From Pseudomonadota bacterium (GTDB lineage: Bacteria; Pseudomonadota; Alphaproteobacteria; Rhizobiales; Rhizobiaceae), in NCBI GenBank assembly GCA_023433855.1, contig JAEYTV010000309.1, positions 1-11,634 on the forward strand: DNA of 11,634 nucleotides, given 5' to 3'. Numbering within the stretch: the first letter of the stretch is position 1; every line of letters begins with the position of its first letter. Both the position numbers and the translations under genes were made by a program. Below the pieces are notes generated by a model. It saw only the letters and a list, made by a program, of their open reading frames with translations, made no database searches and had not been told where the DNA came from. Shown here piece by piece: positions 6,361-11,634 of the stretch.

Positions 6361-7314
6361 TCAAAGGACGTTTGTCGGCGCACCGCGCTCGAAGTTTTGC
6401 ACGTGACCGATCACCTGGTTCCACAGCGTCTGCATGGCTTCGTCGCTTGCCCAGGCGACGTGAGGGGTTACGATCACATTTGGCCTGTCCAGGACCGCAA
6501 GCAACGGGTTTTCGGACGCCGGGGGTTCCTTCGTCAGAACGTCGAACCCCGCCCCGGCGATCAGCCCTTCGTCCAAAGCCCTCACCAGGGCCGCTTCGTT
6601 GACCAACCCGCCGCGAGCCGTGTTGATCAGCAGCGGCCGACGCTGCATCCTGCGGAATTCTTCGTTGCCGATCATGTCGCGCGTAGCGGGCGTGAGCGGC
6701 ATGTGGAAGGTGATGATGTCCGATGTTTCCAGCACTTCCTCGAAGGGGACGTATCCTTCCTCCAGTGCGGTGCTTCCCTTGCGTCCGGCAAAGATCACGT
6801 TCATCCCGAAGGCTCGCGCAATCCTGGCGACTGAGGTTCCAAGCGTGCCACGCCCGAAGATCCCGAGCGTGGAGCCGGCAAGGTCCCGAATCGGGTGATT
6901 GAAGAAGCAGAACTGGTTTGCCCGCTGCCATTCGCCAGCGATAACATCCTGCCGGTAGCCGACGATCGAGCGCCGGAGCGCAAAGATCAGTGCAAATGTG
7001 TGCTCCGGCACCGTGTTGATCGCATAGCCTCGCACGTTCGAGACGATGATGTCGCGTTGCGTTGCGGAGGCAAGATCGATGACGTCGTAGCCGGTGGCGG
7101 CAACTGCGATCATCTTCAGCTTCGGCGCACCGGCGATCGCGTCCTCGCGGACGGGCGCCTTATTCGTGATAACGATATCCGCTTCGGCAATGCGGGACGC
7201 CACCTCATCCGGTGCCGTTTTTCCGTACTCGATCCATTCGTGAGGAAAGTCGGGCCGGGTGATCTCAACCGAGGGCCCGATCGTGTCGCGGTCCAGGAAA
7301 ACCACTCTCAGCAT
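6361..7314 (-). CDS. D-isomer-specific 2-hydroxyacid dehydrogenase (glycerate/hydroxypyruvate reductase type)
   Basis: This 317-residue cytosolic oxidoreductase interconverts a 2-oxo acid and a D-2-hydroxy acid. Evidence includes the nucleotide-binding loop GIFGRGTLG (151-159) and the catalytic triad Arg234 (NTARGG), Glu263 (VLTKEPP) and His285 (VTPHVAWAS). Substrate-loop glycine is seen in AATGYD (72-77). The residue after the second Rossmann strand is not the usual Asp but the segment FAGRKG (175-180), which favours NADP(H), as in glyoxylate/hydroxypyruvate reductases. The first ATG is 7314. However, a much stronger ribosome binding site points to an in-frame ATT six codons earlier, so the native protein could begin with MAEFQS. 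The gene is divergent from an L-2-hydroxyacid oxidase-like gene, so the two may act on opposite enantiomers or on linked substrates. Confidence 0.88.
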   Translation of the reverse strand: MLRVVFLDRDTIGPSVEITRPDFPHEWIEYGKTAPDEVASRIAEADIVITNKAPVREDAIAGAPKLKMIAVAATGYDVIDLASATQRDIIVSNVRGYAINTVPEHTFALIFALRRSIVGYRQDVIAGEWQRANQFCFFNHPIRDLAGSTLGIFGRGTLGTSVARIARAFGMNVIFAGRKGSTALEEGYVPFEEVLETSDIITFHMPLTPATRDMIGNEEFRRMQRRPLLINTARGGLVNEAALVRALDEGLIAGAGFDVLTKEPPASENPLLAVLDRPNVIVTPHVAWASDEAMQTLWNQVIGHVQNFERGAPTNVL

Positions 7315-7329
7315 CGACTGAAACTCCGC

Positions 7330-7346
7330 AATGACTGTCCTCCTCC
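7330..7346 (-). promoter_or_regulatory. Strong ribosome binding site facing an ATT codon
   Basis: Read on the minus strand, GGAGGAGG (7346-7339) is followed by 6 nt and then ATT GCG GAG, in frame with the dehydrogenase six codons before its first ATG. The geometry is what an ATG GCG GAG start would have. Either ATT is a rare real start codon, or an ATG was lost recently and the weaker GGAG before 7314 now serves. Confidence 0.5.
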
Positions 7347-7424
7347 AGACGTAGCGCTAGCCGCAACCGCTTTCTCCTATATCATCCCGTCCTTGATCCG
7401 GAAGGCACAAAGTGGGGTTCCTGA

Positions 7425-8537
7425 ATGGGCGAACTGCTGGAAATCGACTGCATCGTGATCGGCGGCGGGGTGGTGGGCCTTGCAGTGGCCCGCCAGCTCT
7501 GCATTGCCGGGCGGGAGGTGGTGGTTCTGGAGGCTGAGCCGATGATCGGCAGCGTTACGTCATCGCGCAACAGTGAAGTCATCCATGCCGGTATTTATTA
7601 TCCCCAGTCCAGTCTGAAGGCGGAACTCTGCGTATCCGGCAAGCACAAACTCTACAACTATTGCGGTGAGCGCCATATTCCTCATCGTCGTTGCGGCAAG
7701 ATGGTTGTTGCATCCGATCCGACGGAGATTGCCTATCTCGAGAAACTGCTGAAGCAGGCGGAGGCAAATGGTGTCAATGACTGCTACCTGATAGACGGGG
7801 CGGAACTTGGGCTGCGGGAGCCACATATCCGAGGCTCTGCCGCTCTCGTCTCCCCGTCTACCGGCATCATCGACAGTCACCGGCTGATGGAGGCCTATCT
7901 TGGAGACATCGAGGCCCATGGCGGAGCCGTGGTGCGGAATTCGCCCGTTCTGGGAGGTGAGTTGGCAGCGCACGCCATTCGCCTCTCGGTGGGGGGGCAC
8001 GATCCCTGCCAAATCACTGCCCGGCTGGTTGTGAATGCCGCGGGTCTCCAAGCCTGGACAGTTTCCCGGAACATTGGGGGCCTTCCTCCGGAAACCGTGC
8101 CGGAACGTCGCTACGCCAAGGGTTGCTACTTTTCGCTGGCCGGTCGCGCTCCAGCCACCGGTCTTATCTATCCGGTGCCGGAACCGGGCGGGCTGGGTAT
8201 GCATCTCACCCTCGATCTTGCCGGTCAGGCCCGATTTGGTCCTGACGTCGAATGGGTGGAAACGATCGACTACGATGTCGATCCGAAGCGGGCGGAGCGT
8301 TTCTATGCCGCCATCCGCCGTTATTGGCCAGACTTGCCGGACGGCGCCTTGCTGCCCGCCTATTCCGGGATCAGACCCAAAGTTGTTGGTCCGGAAAGGG
8401 GAGGGGGCGGAGATTTCATCATCCAGGGGCCGGACGTGACCGGCCATCCCGGCTATGTGGCACTCTACGGTATCGAGTCCCCCGGGCTGACGGCGTCCAT
8501 CGCGATTGCCGAGAAGGTGGCGCGCCTCGTTGGTTGA
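7425..8537 (+). CDS. FAD-dependent oxidoreductase, L-2-hydroxyglutarate oxidase (LhgO/L2HGDH) family
   Basis: This is a 370-residue DAO-fold flavoprotein. The FAD dinucleotide loop is VIGGGVVGLAVA (11-22), with Glu36 closing the second strand (VVVLEAE). The family signature NSEVIHAGIYYPQSSLKAE (49-67) is characteristic of L-2-hydroxyglutarate oxidases. The middle shows VVNAAGLQA, and the C-terminus has SGIRPKVVGP and a GIESPGLTASIAIAE segment that closes the FAD site. Such enzymes oxidise L-2-hydroxyglutarate or related L-2-hydroxy acids to 2-oxo acids, passing electrons to oxygen or the quinone pool. The start at 7425 has only a modest GTGGGG ribosome binding site 7 nt upstream. There is no signal peptide. 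The product is a 2-oxo acid, the substrate class of the neighbouring lyase genes. The real substrate may differ from 2-hydroxyglutarate. Confidence 0.87.
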   Translation: MGELLEIDCIVIGGGVVGLAVARQLCIAGREVVVLEAEPMIGSVTSSRNSEVIHAGIYYPQSSLKAELCVSGKHKLYNYCGERHIPHRRCGKMVVASDPTEIAYLEKLLKQAEANGVNDCYLIDGAELGLREPHIRGSAALVSPSTGIIDSHRLMEAYLGDIEAHGGAVVRNSPVLGGELAAHAIRLSVGGHDPCQITARLVVNAAGLQAWTVSRNIGGLPPETVPERRYAKGCYFSLAGRAPATGLIYPVPEPGGLGMHLTLDLAGQARFGPDVEWVETIDYDVDPKRAERFYAAIRRYWPDLPDGALLPAYSGIRPKVVGPERGGGGDFIIQGPDVTGHPGYVALYGIESPGLTASIAIAEKVARLVG

Positions 8538-8542
8538 GGCGC
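8522..8542. terminator. Possible stem-loop between convergent genes
   Basis: GCGCCTC (8522-8528) and GAGGCGC (8536-8542) form a 7-bp perfect stem with a 7-nt loop that contains the last codons of the flavoprotein gene. It lies between two convergent genes separated by 15 bp. There is no clear T tract on either strand, so it is at best a weak bidirectional terminator. Confidence 0.3.
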
Positions 8543-8552
8543 TTGGCCCCTC

Positions 8553-9479
8553 TCAAAATGCCGCCCTCTCGTCCCGCCTTGCGAGCCTTGAAAGCAGGTA
8601 ATCGACCTCCGCCTTGCCCGCCGGCGAAAGCATCTGCGCCGGCTTGCGTTGCGCATCGCTGGTGATGACGCCACGGCGTTTGAGAACATGCTTTCGTACA
8701 GCAAGGCCGACCCCAAGCTGCTGCTCGTACCGGATCAGCGGCAGATGCGCATCAAAGAGGTCATGGGCCTCATCGCGCCTGCCCGTGGCGAACAGGCGCA
8801 TCAGTTCAGTCAGCATGTCGGGAAAACCATAGCCGGTCATGGCCCCGTCGGCACCGCGCTCGGGCTCGAAATCGAGAAACATGCCGCCATTGCCGCAAAG
8901 AATCGAGAAAGGCCGAAGGTCGCCGCTCTTCTGCATGGCACGCAGCCGGGAGATCTTCTCCAGGCCTGGCCAGTCCTCGTGCTTCAGCATGAGGCACGAG
9001 GGATGGTTGGTGATGATCTTTGCTATCACGCCGGGCGACATGACGACGGTAAGCGTCAAGGGATAGTCCTGCAGGACCCAGGGCACGTCCTCGCCGACGG
9101 CATCGACGGCGCCAGCGAAATAGCTGATGATCTGGTCGTCGGTCCTCAGCGCCGGAGGCGGGGCGATCATGACACCCGCGGCCCCCATCTGCATGGAATC
9201 GCGGGCGAGCGAACGCATTCCGGCGAAGCCCGGTGCGGACACTCCGACGATGACGGGCACCTTTGCACGCGTGACGACCCGTTTGACGATCGCCCGGCTC
9301 TCCTCCGGCTCCAGCTTCGGCGCCTCTCCCATGATGCCGAGGATGGTGATCCCCGTGCAGCCGCTCTCCTCATAGAAATCCGTCAATCGGTCGATCGAGT
9401 TGAAGTCTATCGAGCCGTCGTCATGAAAGGGTGTGGTGGCGATCGCGTAGACGCCCTTCGAGTCCACTCCGAATGTCAT
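8553..9479 (-). CDS. Dihydrodipicolinate synthase (DapA)/N-acetylneuraminate lyase family protein
   Basis: This 308-residue class I (Schiff-base) aldolase or dehydratase has a TIM barrel with the family landmarks in order: ATTPFHDDGSID (14-25), the phosphate/carboxylate loop LGIMGEAPKL (47-56), VIVGVSAPG (76-84), Tyr139 in LQDYP and Schiff-base Lys166 in MLKHEDW. True DHDPS has GTTGE where this has GIMGE, so the threonine that relays protons is missing and lysine synthesis is unlikely. A 4-hydroxy-2-oxo-acid aldolase or deaminating dehydratase role is more plausible. The ATG at 9479 is chosen over the ATG at 9497 because GGAAGGA lies 9 nt before it and it forms a 4-nt ATGA overlap with the upstream rraA-like stop. 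The two genes are co-transcribed and translationally coupled. Confidence 0.88.
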   Translation of the reverse strand: MTFGVDSKGVYAIATTPFHDDGSIDFNSIDRLTDFYEESGCTGITILGIMGEAPKLEPEESRAIVKRVVTRAKVPVIVGVSAPGFAGMRSLARDSMQMGAAGVMIAPPPALRTDDQIISYFAGAVDAVGEDVPWVLQDYPLTLTVVMSPGVIAKIITNHPSCLMLKHEDWPGLEKISRLRAMQKSGDLRPFSILCGNGGMFLDFEPERGADGAMTGYGFPDMLTELMRLFATGRRDEAHDLFDAHLPLIRYEQQLGVGLAVRKHVLKRRGVITSDAQRKPAQMLSPAGKAEVDYLLSRLARRDERAAF

Positions 9480-10183
9480 TGCTGGTTGTCCTTCCATGCG
9501 AGGTAACGTGCCTTGGTCTCGGTATTCATCGGATAGAGGCCCGGCAGCGGCACCCCGCGATCGACCTCAGTCATGATCCAGGCTTCCATCTGCTCCTGCT
9601 CGGGAGCCTCCGCCAGCACAGCATCAAGCAGTTTGGCAGGGATCAGCACAGCGCCGTCCTCGTCGGCGACCACGATGTCGTCAGGAAAGACCGCGACGCC
9701 ACCACAGGAGATCGGCTCCTGCCATCCGACGAAAGTCAATCCGGCCACGGAGGGCGGGGCGGCGATACCGTCACACCAGACCTTCATGCCGCTCGCCAGA
9801 ACCCCTTCGGCATCGCGCAGTACGCCGTCAGTCACCAGCCCGGCAACGCCGCGCTTGGCCATGCGCGCGCAGAGAATGTCGCCGAAGATCCCCGCATCGC
9901 GAACGCCGACGGCATCTGCCACGGCCACGCAGCCTTCGGGCATCGCTTCGATAGCCGCGCGCGTCGATATTGGCGAAGACCAGCTTTCCGGGGTTGCGAG
10001 ATCTTCCCGAGCGGGCACGAAGCGCAGGGTGAATGCCTTGCCGACCACCCTGCCTTGTCCCGGCTTGATCGGCCTGGTACCCCGCATCCAGACATTTCGA
10101 AGGCCTTTCTTGAGGAGTACAGTGGTCAACGTGGCTGTGGAAACGTTCTTGAGCGTTTCGATGGTTTGGTGATCCAGCGACAT
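9476..10183 (-). CDS. RraA family protein (4-hydroxy-4-methyl-2-oxoglutarate aldolase-like / RraA-like)
   Basis: The product is 235 residues with the RraA/HMG-aldolase fold. The metal and substrate site is visible as FGDILCARMAKRGVAG (100-115) and LVTDGVLRDAEG (116-127), including the conserved Arg123-Asp124 pair. The protein is longer than the 161-residue E. coli RNase E inhibitor RraA. The extra C-terminal part (EQMEAWIMTEVDRG...PLPGLYP) is typical of metabolic members that cleave or decarboxylate 2-oxo acids. Databases often label these ribonuclease activity regulator, but the catabolic neighbours argue for an enzyme. GAGGAG lies 5 nt before the ATG. The gene is first in the rraA-dapA-like operon, and the upstream DNA has two inverted repeats that could be operators. 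Confidence 0.88.
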   Translation of the reverse strand: MSLDHQTIETLKNVSTATLTTVLLKKGLRNVWMRGTRPIKPGQGRVVGKAFTLRFVPAREDLATPESWSSPISTRAAIEAMPEGCVAVADAVGVRDAGIFGDILCARMAKRGVAGLVTDGVLRDAEGVLASGMKVWCDGIAAPPSVAGLTFVGWQEPISCGGVAVFPDDIVVADEDGAVLIPAKLLDAVLAEAPEQEQMEAWIMTEVDRGVPLPGLYPMNTETKARYLAWKDNQQ

Positions 10184-10245
10184 GAACTCTCCTCGCGACG
10201 CGTGTTCGGCCGCCTCTGGCGGTGCGCGATATTCCTTCGCGGTTG

Positions 10246-10261
10246 TTCCTTCGTCAAGGAA
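10246..10261. repeat. Inverted repeat TTCCTT-CGTC-AAGGAA
   Basis: Perfect 6-bp arms with a 4-bp spacer lie about 65 bp upstream of the rraA-like start codon. The size and position suit a dimeric repressor operator for the rraA-dapA-like operon. No regulator gene is in the window to match it. Confidence 0.4.
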
Positions 10262-10271
10262 GAGTACGTCA

Positions 10272-10315
10272 GAGGCCCGGCACGCGCCTTTGGGTGATCC
10301 GACGCGCCGGGCCTC
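10272..10315. repeat. GC-rich inverted repeat with internal ACGCGCC direct repeats
   Basis: GAGGCCCGGC (10272-10281) pairs perfectly with GCCGGGCCTC (10306-10315) across a 24-nt loop. ACGCGCC occurs at 10282-10288 and 10302-10308, 20 bp apart, with the second copy running into the right arm. It lacks a following T tract on either strand. It could be a dispersed palindromic intergenic element, a leader structure or part of the operon's control region. Confidence 0.5.
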
Positions 10316-10411
10316 CGGCCTTCACCGACCACGGGAGGGCTCCGGCCGGCGGGACGCCAGACCATTCTTGAACGAACCGCCATGTTCTACCGCCGAGCGA
10401 GAGTGAAGTTA

Positions 10412-10439
10412 ACAAAAGCTGATTGCCCACAGCTCTTGT
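10412..10439. repeat. Near-perfect inverted repeat ACAAAAGCTG / CAGCTCTTGT
   Basis: Ten-base arms match at nine positions around an 8-nt spacer (ATTGCCCA). It lies near the point where GC content drops, so it may belong either to the chromosomal promoter region or to the element end. Confidence 0.3.
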
Positions 10440-10621
10440 GCCAGAATGGAGCGCTTCGCTACCGGGGCATGATCAACCCTTGGGCGATCGTTTGCCCCAT
10501 ATTATCAATGAACTATGCCATATGTTCAGGTTTTGTTAGGCCTGTTTCCTACCACTTGGTGAACTGCGAAGCATTACGCTTCAGTCTTTTTGGAATGTTC
10601 TTTGCCGTAGCCTCTTCGTGG

Positions 10622-10637
10622 GGACGTCGTGACGTCC
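10622..10637. repeat. Inverted repeat GGACGTC-GT-GACGTCC
   Basis: Perfect 7-bp arms with a 2-bp spacer lie about 235 bp upstream of the integrase start, inside the low-GC presumed element DNA. It could be an operator or a recombinase-related site; nothing ties it to a named protein. Confidence 0.35.
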
Positions 10638-10870
10638 ATAATAACGAACCTCGGAGCCCTCTTCAGGTAGTCTGCTGGTCTTTGCGGGGAAGAGAAAGAA
10701 GTGGTGCCGCTTACGGGCATCCAATTGGAATTACAGACGATTTCTGATTGTTGCACCAAGTTTCCACAGCCCGAGGAAACCCCTTGTTTCTCCTTTCGTT
10801 CTACATCAATGTGTTTCATCGCATTGCAAACCATGGCGCCCCGTAAGGTGGACAGGGAGGTGGATAGGAA

Positions 10871-11634
10871 ATGGCTCGATCTCTCAACAAGCTTTCCGTC
10901 GCCGCTGTTAAAAACGCGCCTCCCGGCAAACACTCCGATGGTGGTGGGCTTTGGCTGGTCAAGCGCGAAGATGGGGGCGGCCAATGGGTGCTGCGGGTCA
11001 CAATCCACGGGCGCCGCCGCGAGATGGGCCTCGGCTCATTATCCGAGGTTTCATTGAAGGAGGCACGCGAGACTGCTGACAAGTGGCGGTCCGTCACGCG
11101 CTCCAATGTTGATCCGATTAAGGAGCGGGAGCGTCAGCGGCGCGAGGCAGCGAAGAAGCTCCACGTGCTGCGGGAAATTGCGGAAGACGCCTTTGAGAGC
11201 CGTAAAGCAGAGCTCAAGGGTGACGGGAAAGCCGGCCGGTGGTTTACCCCTCTAGAGCTGCATGTCTTGCCAAGGCTGGGGAAGGTGCCTGTGGCGGAGA
11301 TTGATCAGATCGACATCCGCGACACGCTTTCTCCCATTTGGCACTCAAAAGCTGATACCGCCCGAAAGGCACTGAACCGTCTCTCAATCTGCATGCGACA
11401 TGCTGCGGCTCTCGGGTTGGAGGTTGATATTCAGGCGACCGAGAAGGCGAGAGCGCTCCTCGGTAAGCAGCGCCACAAGGCAACGAACATTCCGGCGATG
11501 CCTTGGAAGGAAGTGCCGGCCTTTTATTCATCACTGGCAGAGCCAACAGTGACGCATCTCGCGCTGCGGCTGCTGATCTTGACCGGCGTCAGATCCGGAC
11601 CGCTCCGGCATCTGCGGGAAGAGCAGATCAAGGG
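10871..11634 (+). CDS. P4-type tyrosine integrase, N-terminal part (cut by window edge)
   Basis: The open frame runs 254 codons to the window end. The start region reads MARSLNKLSVAAVKNAPPGK. Residues about 5-90 form the Arm-site DNA-binding domain (DUF4102) with the hallmark HSDGGGLWLVK (21-31), a WVLRVTIHGRRREMGLGS stretch (39-56) and SLKEARETADKWR (61-73). A core-binding helical domain follows (about 98-185). The catalytic domain starts near 208 and shows the first active-site arginine Arg241 in LTGVRSGPLRHLR. The remaining His, Arg and Tyr residues are beyond the edge. Such proteins are usually about 400 residues and insert genomic islands or prophages, most often at tRNA 3' ends. GGGAGG lies 10 nt before the ATG. 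Transcription points away from the chromosomal genes, so the element should extend to the right. Confidence 0.92.
   Translation, partial: MARSLNKLSVAAVKNAPPGKHSDGGGLWLVKREDGGGQWVLRVTIHGRRREMGLGSLSEVSLKEARETADKWRSVTRSNVDPIKERERQRREAAKKLHVLREIAEDAFESRKAELKGDGKAGRWFTPLELHVLPRLGKVPVAEIDQIDIRDTLSPIWHSKADTARKALNRLSICMRHAAALGLEVDIQATEKARALLGKQRHKATNIPAMPWKEVPAFYSSLAEPTVTHLALRLLILTGVRSGPLRHLREEQIK

Larger units (their letters stand above)
10184..10870. other. Gene-free junction between chromosomal operon and integrase gene
   Basis: No convincing protein or tRNA gene is visible here. The left third is GC-rich (for example 44 of 60 bases at 10261-10320) and holds palindromes belonging to the rraA-like promoter region. 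From about 10381 the composition falls and varies (23 of 60 at 10501-10560), which suggests foreign DNA. A 121-codon open frame from 10382 lacks a ribosome binding site and a plausible protein composition. No T-arm consensus of a tRNA was found on either strand, so the attachment site is not identified. Confidence 0.6.

Noticed and set aside
7339..7412. GGAAC on the minus strand upstream of the dehydrogenase as a second EcfG promoter
   Set aside because: At 16-17 nt spacing the sequence is CGGA rather than CGTT.
9480..9497. The ATG at 9497 as start of the DapA-like gene
   Set aside because: It has a poor ribosome binding site, whereas the ATG at 9479 has GGAAGGA at 9 nt and forms a standard ATGA overlap with the upstream stop.
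10568..10591. GAAGC-ATTAC-GCTTC followed shortly by TTTTT as a terminator
   Set aside because: The stem is only 5 bp, four bases separate it from the T run, and no plus-strand gene lies before it.
10382..10747. A 121-codon open frame on the plus strand before the integrase
   Set aside because: It has no ribosome binding site, an odd Cys/Arg-rich composition and no recognisable domain, and it spans palindromic non-coding DNA.
10703..10757. GGTGC...GCACC flanked segment as a possible tRNA or tRNA remnant
   Set aside because: No D-arm, anticodon stem or T-loop consensus is present between the arms.
10574..11008. A 144-codon minus-strand frame overlapping the integrase start
   Set aside because: It is antisense to the clearly recognisable integrase Arm domain and shows no protein family features.

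Overview
The window reads as chromosomal DNA of a GC-rich alphaproteobacterium, most likely of the Rhizobiales (Hyphomicrobiales). The reasons are the FadD type, a textbook EcfG-type general-stress promoter (GGAAC, 16 nt, CGTT) in front of a PRC-barrel gene, and gene families common in rhizobia. This assignment is inferred from gene content and motifs; no database search was possible.

Left part (1-2477): the N-terminal third of a long-chain acyl-CoA ligase (FadD) runs off the left edge on the minus strand. It is divergent from a stress-type PRC-barrel gene that ends in a strong rho-independent terminator. A 371-residue GNAT-fold acyltransferase-like gene follows.

Central cassette (2483-5285, minus strand): a stand-alone acyl carrier protein, an AMP-forming acyl ligase and an enlarged NAD-synthetase-like amidoligase form a tight operon (14-nt gap, then a 4-nt ATGA overlap). 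The GNAT gene converges on it with 5 bp between stop codons. Together these look like a carrier-bound acyl activation, amidation and transfer pathway of unknown product. This is the most interesting unit in the window.

Middle (5424-6350): an exonuclease III (XthA family) gene most likely starts at an internal GTG. It is preceded and slightly overlapped by a possible 31-codon leader ORF with an excellent ribosome binding site.

Hydroxy-acid/keto-acid block (6361-10183): a D-2-hydroxyacid dehydrogenase with an NADP-type loop is divergent from an L-2-hydroxyglutarate-oxidase-like flavoprotein. A coupled RraA-family / DapA-family lyase pair follows. These enzymes would fit interconversion and cleavage of 2-hydroxy and 2-oxo acids, though the substrate cannot be read from sequence.

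Right edge (10184-11634): about 690 bp without a convincing gene holds several palindromes and a drop in GC. The 5' two thirds of a P4-type tyrosine integrase gene then runs off the window. This looks like the left end of an integrated mobile element; no tRNA gene was found beside it.
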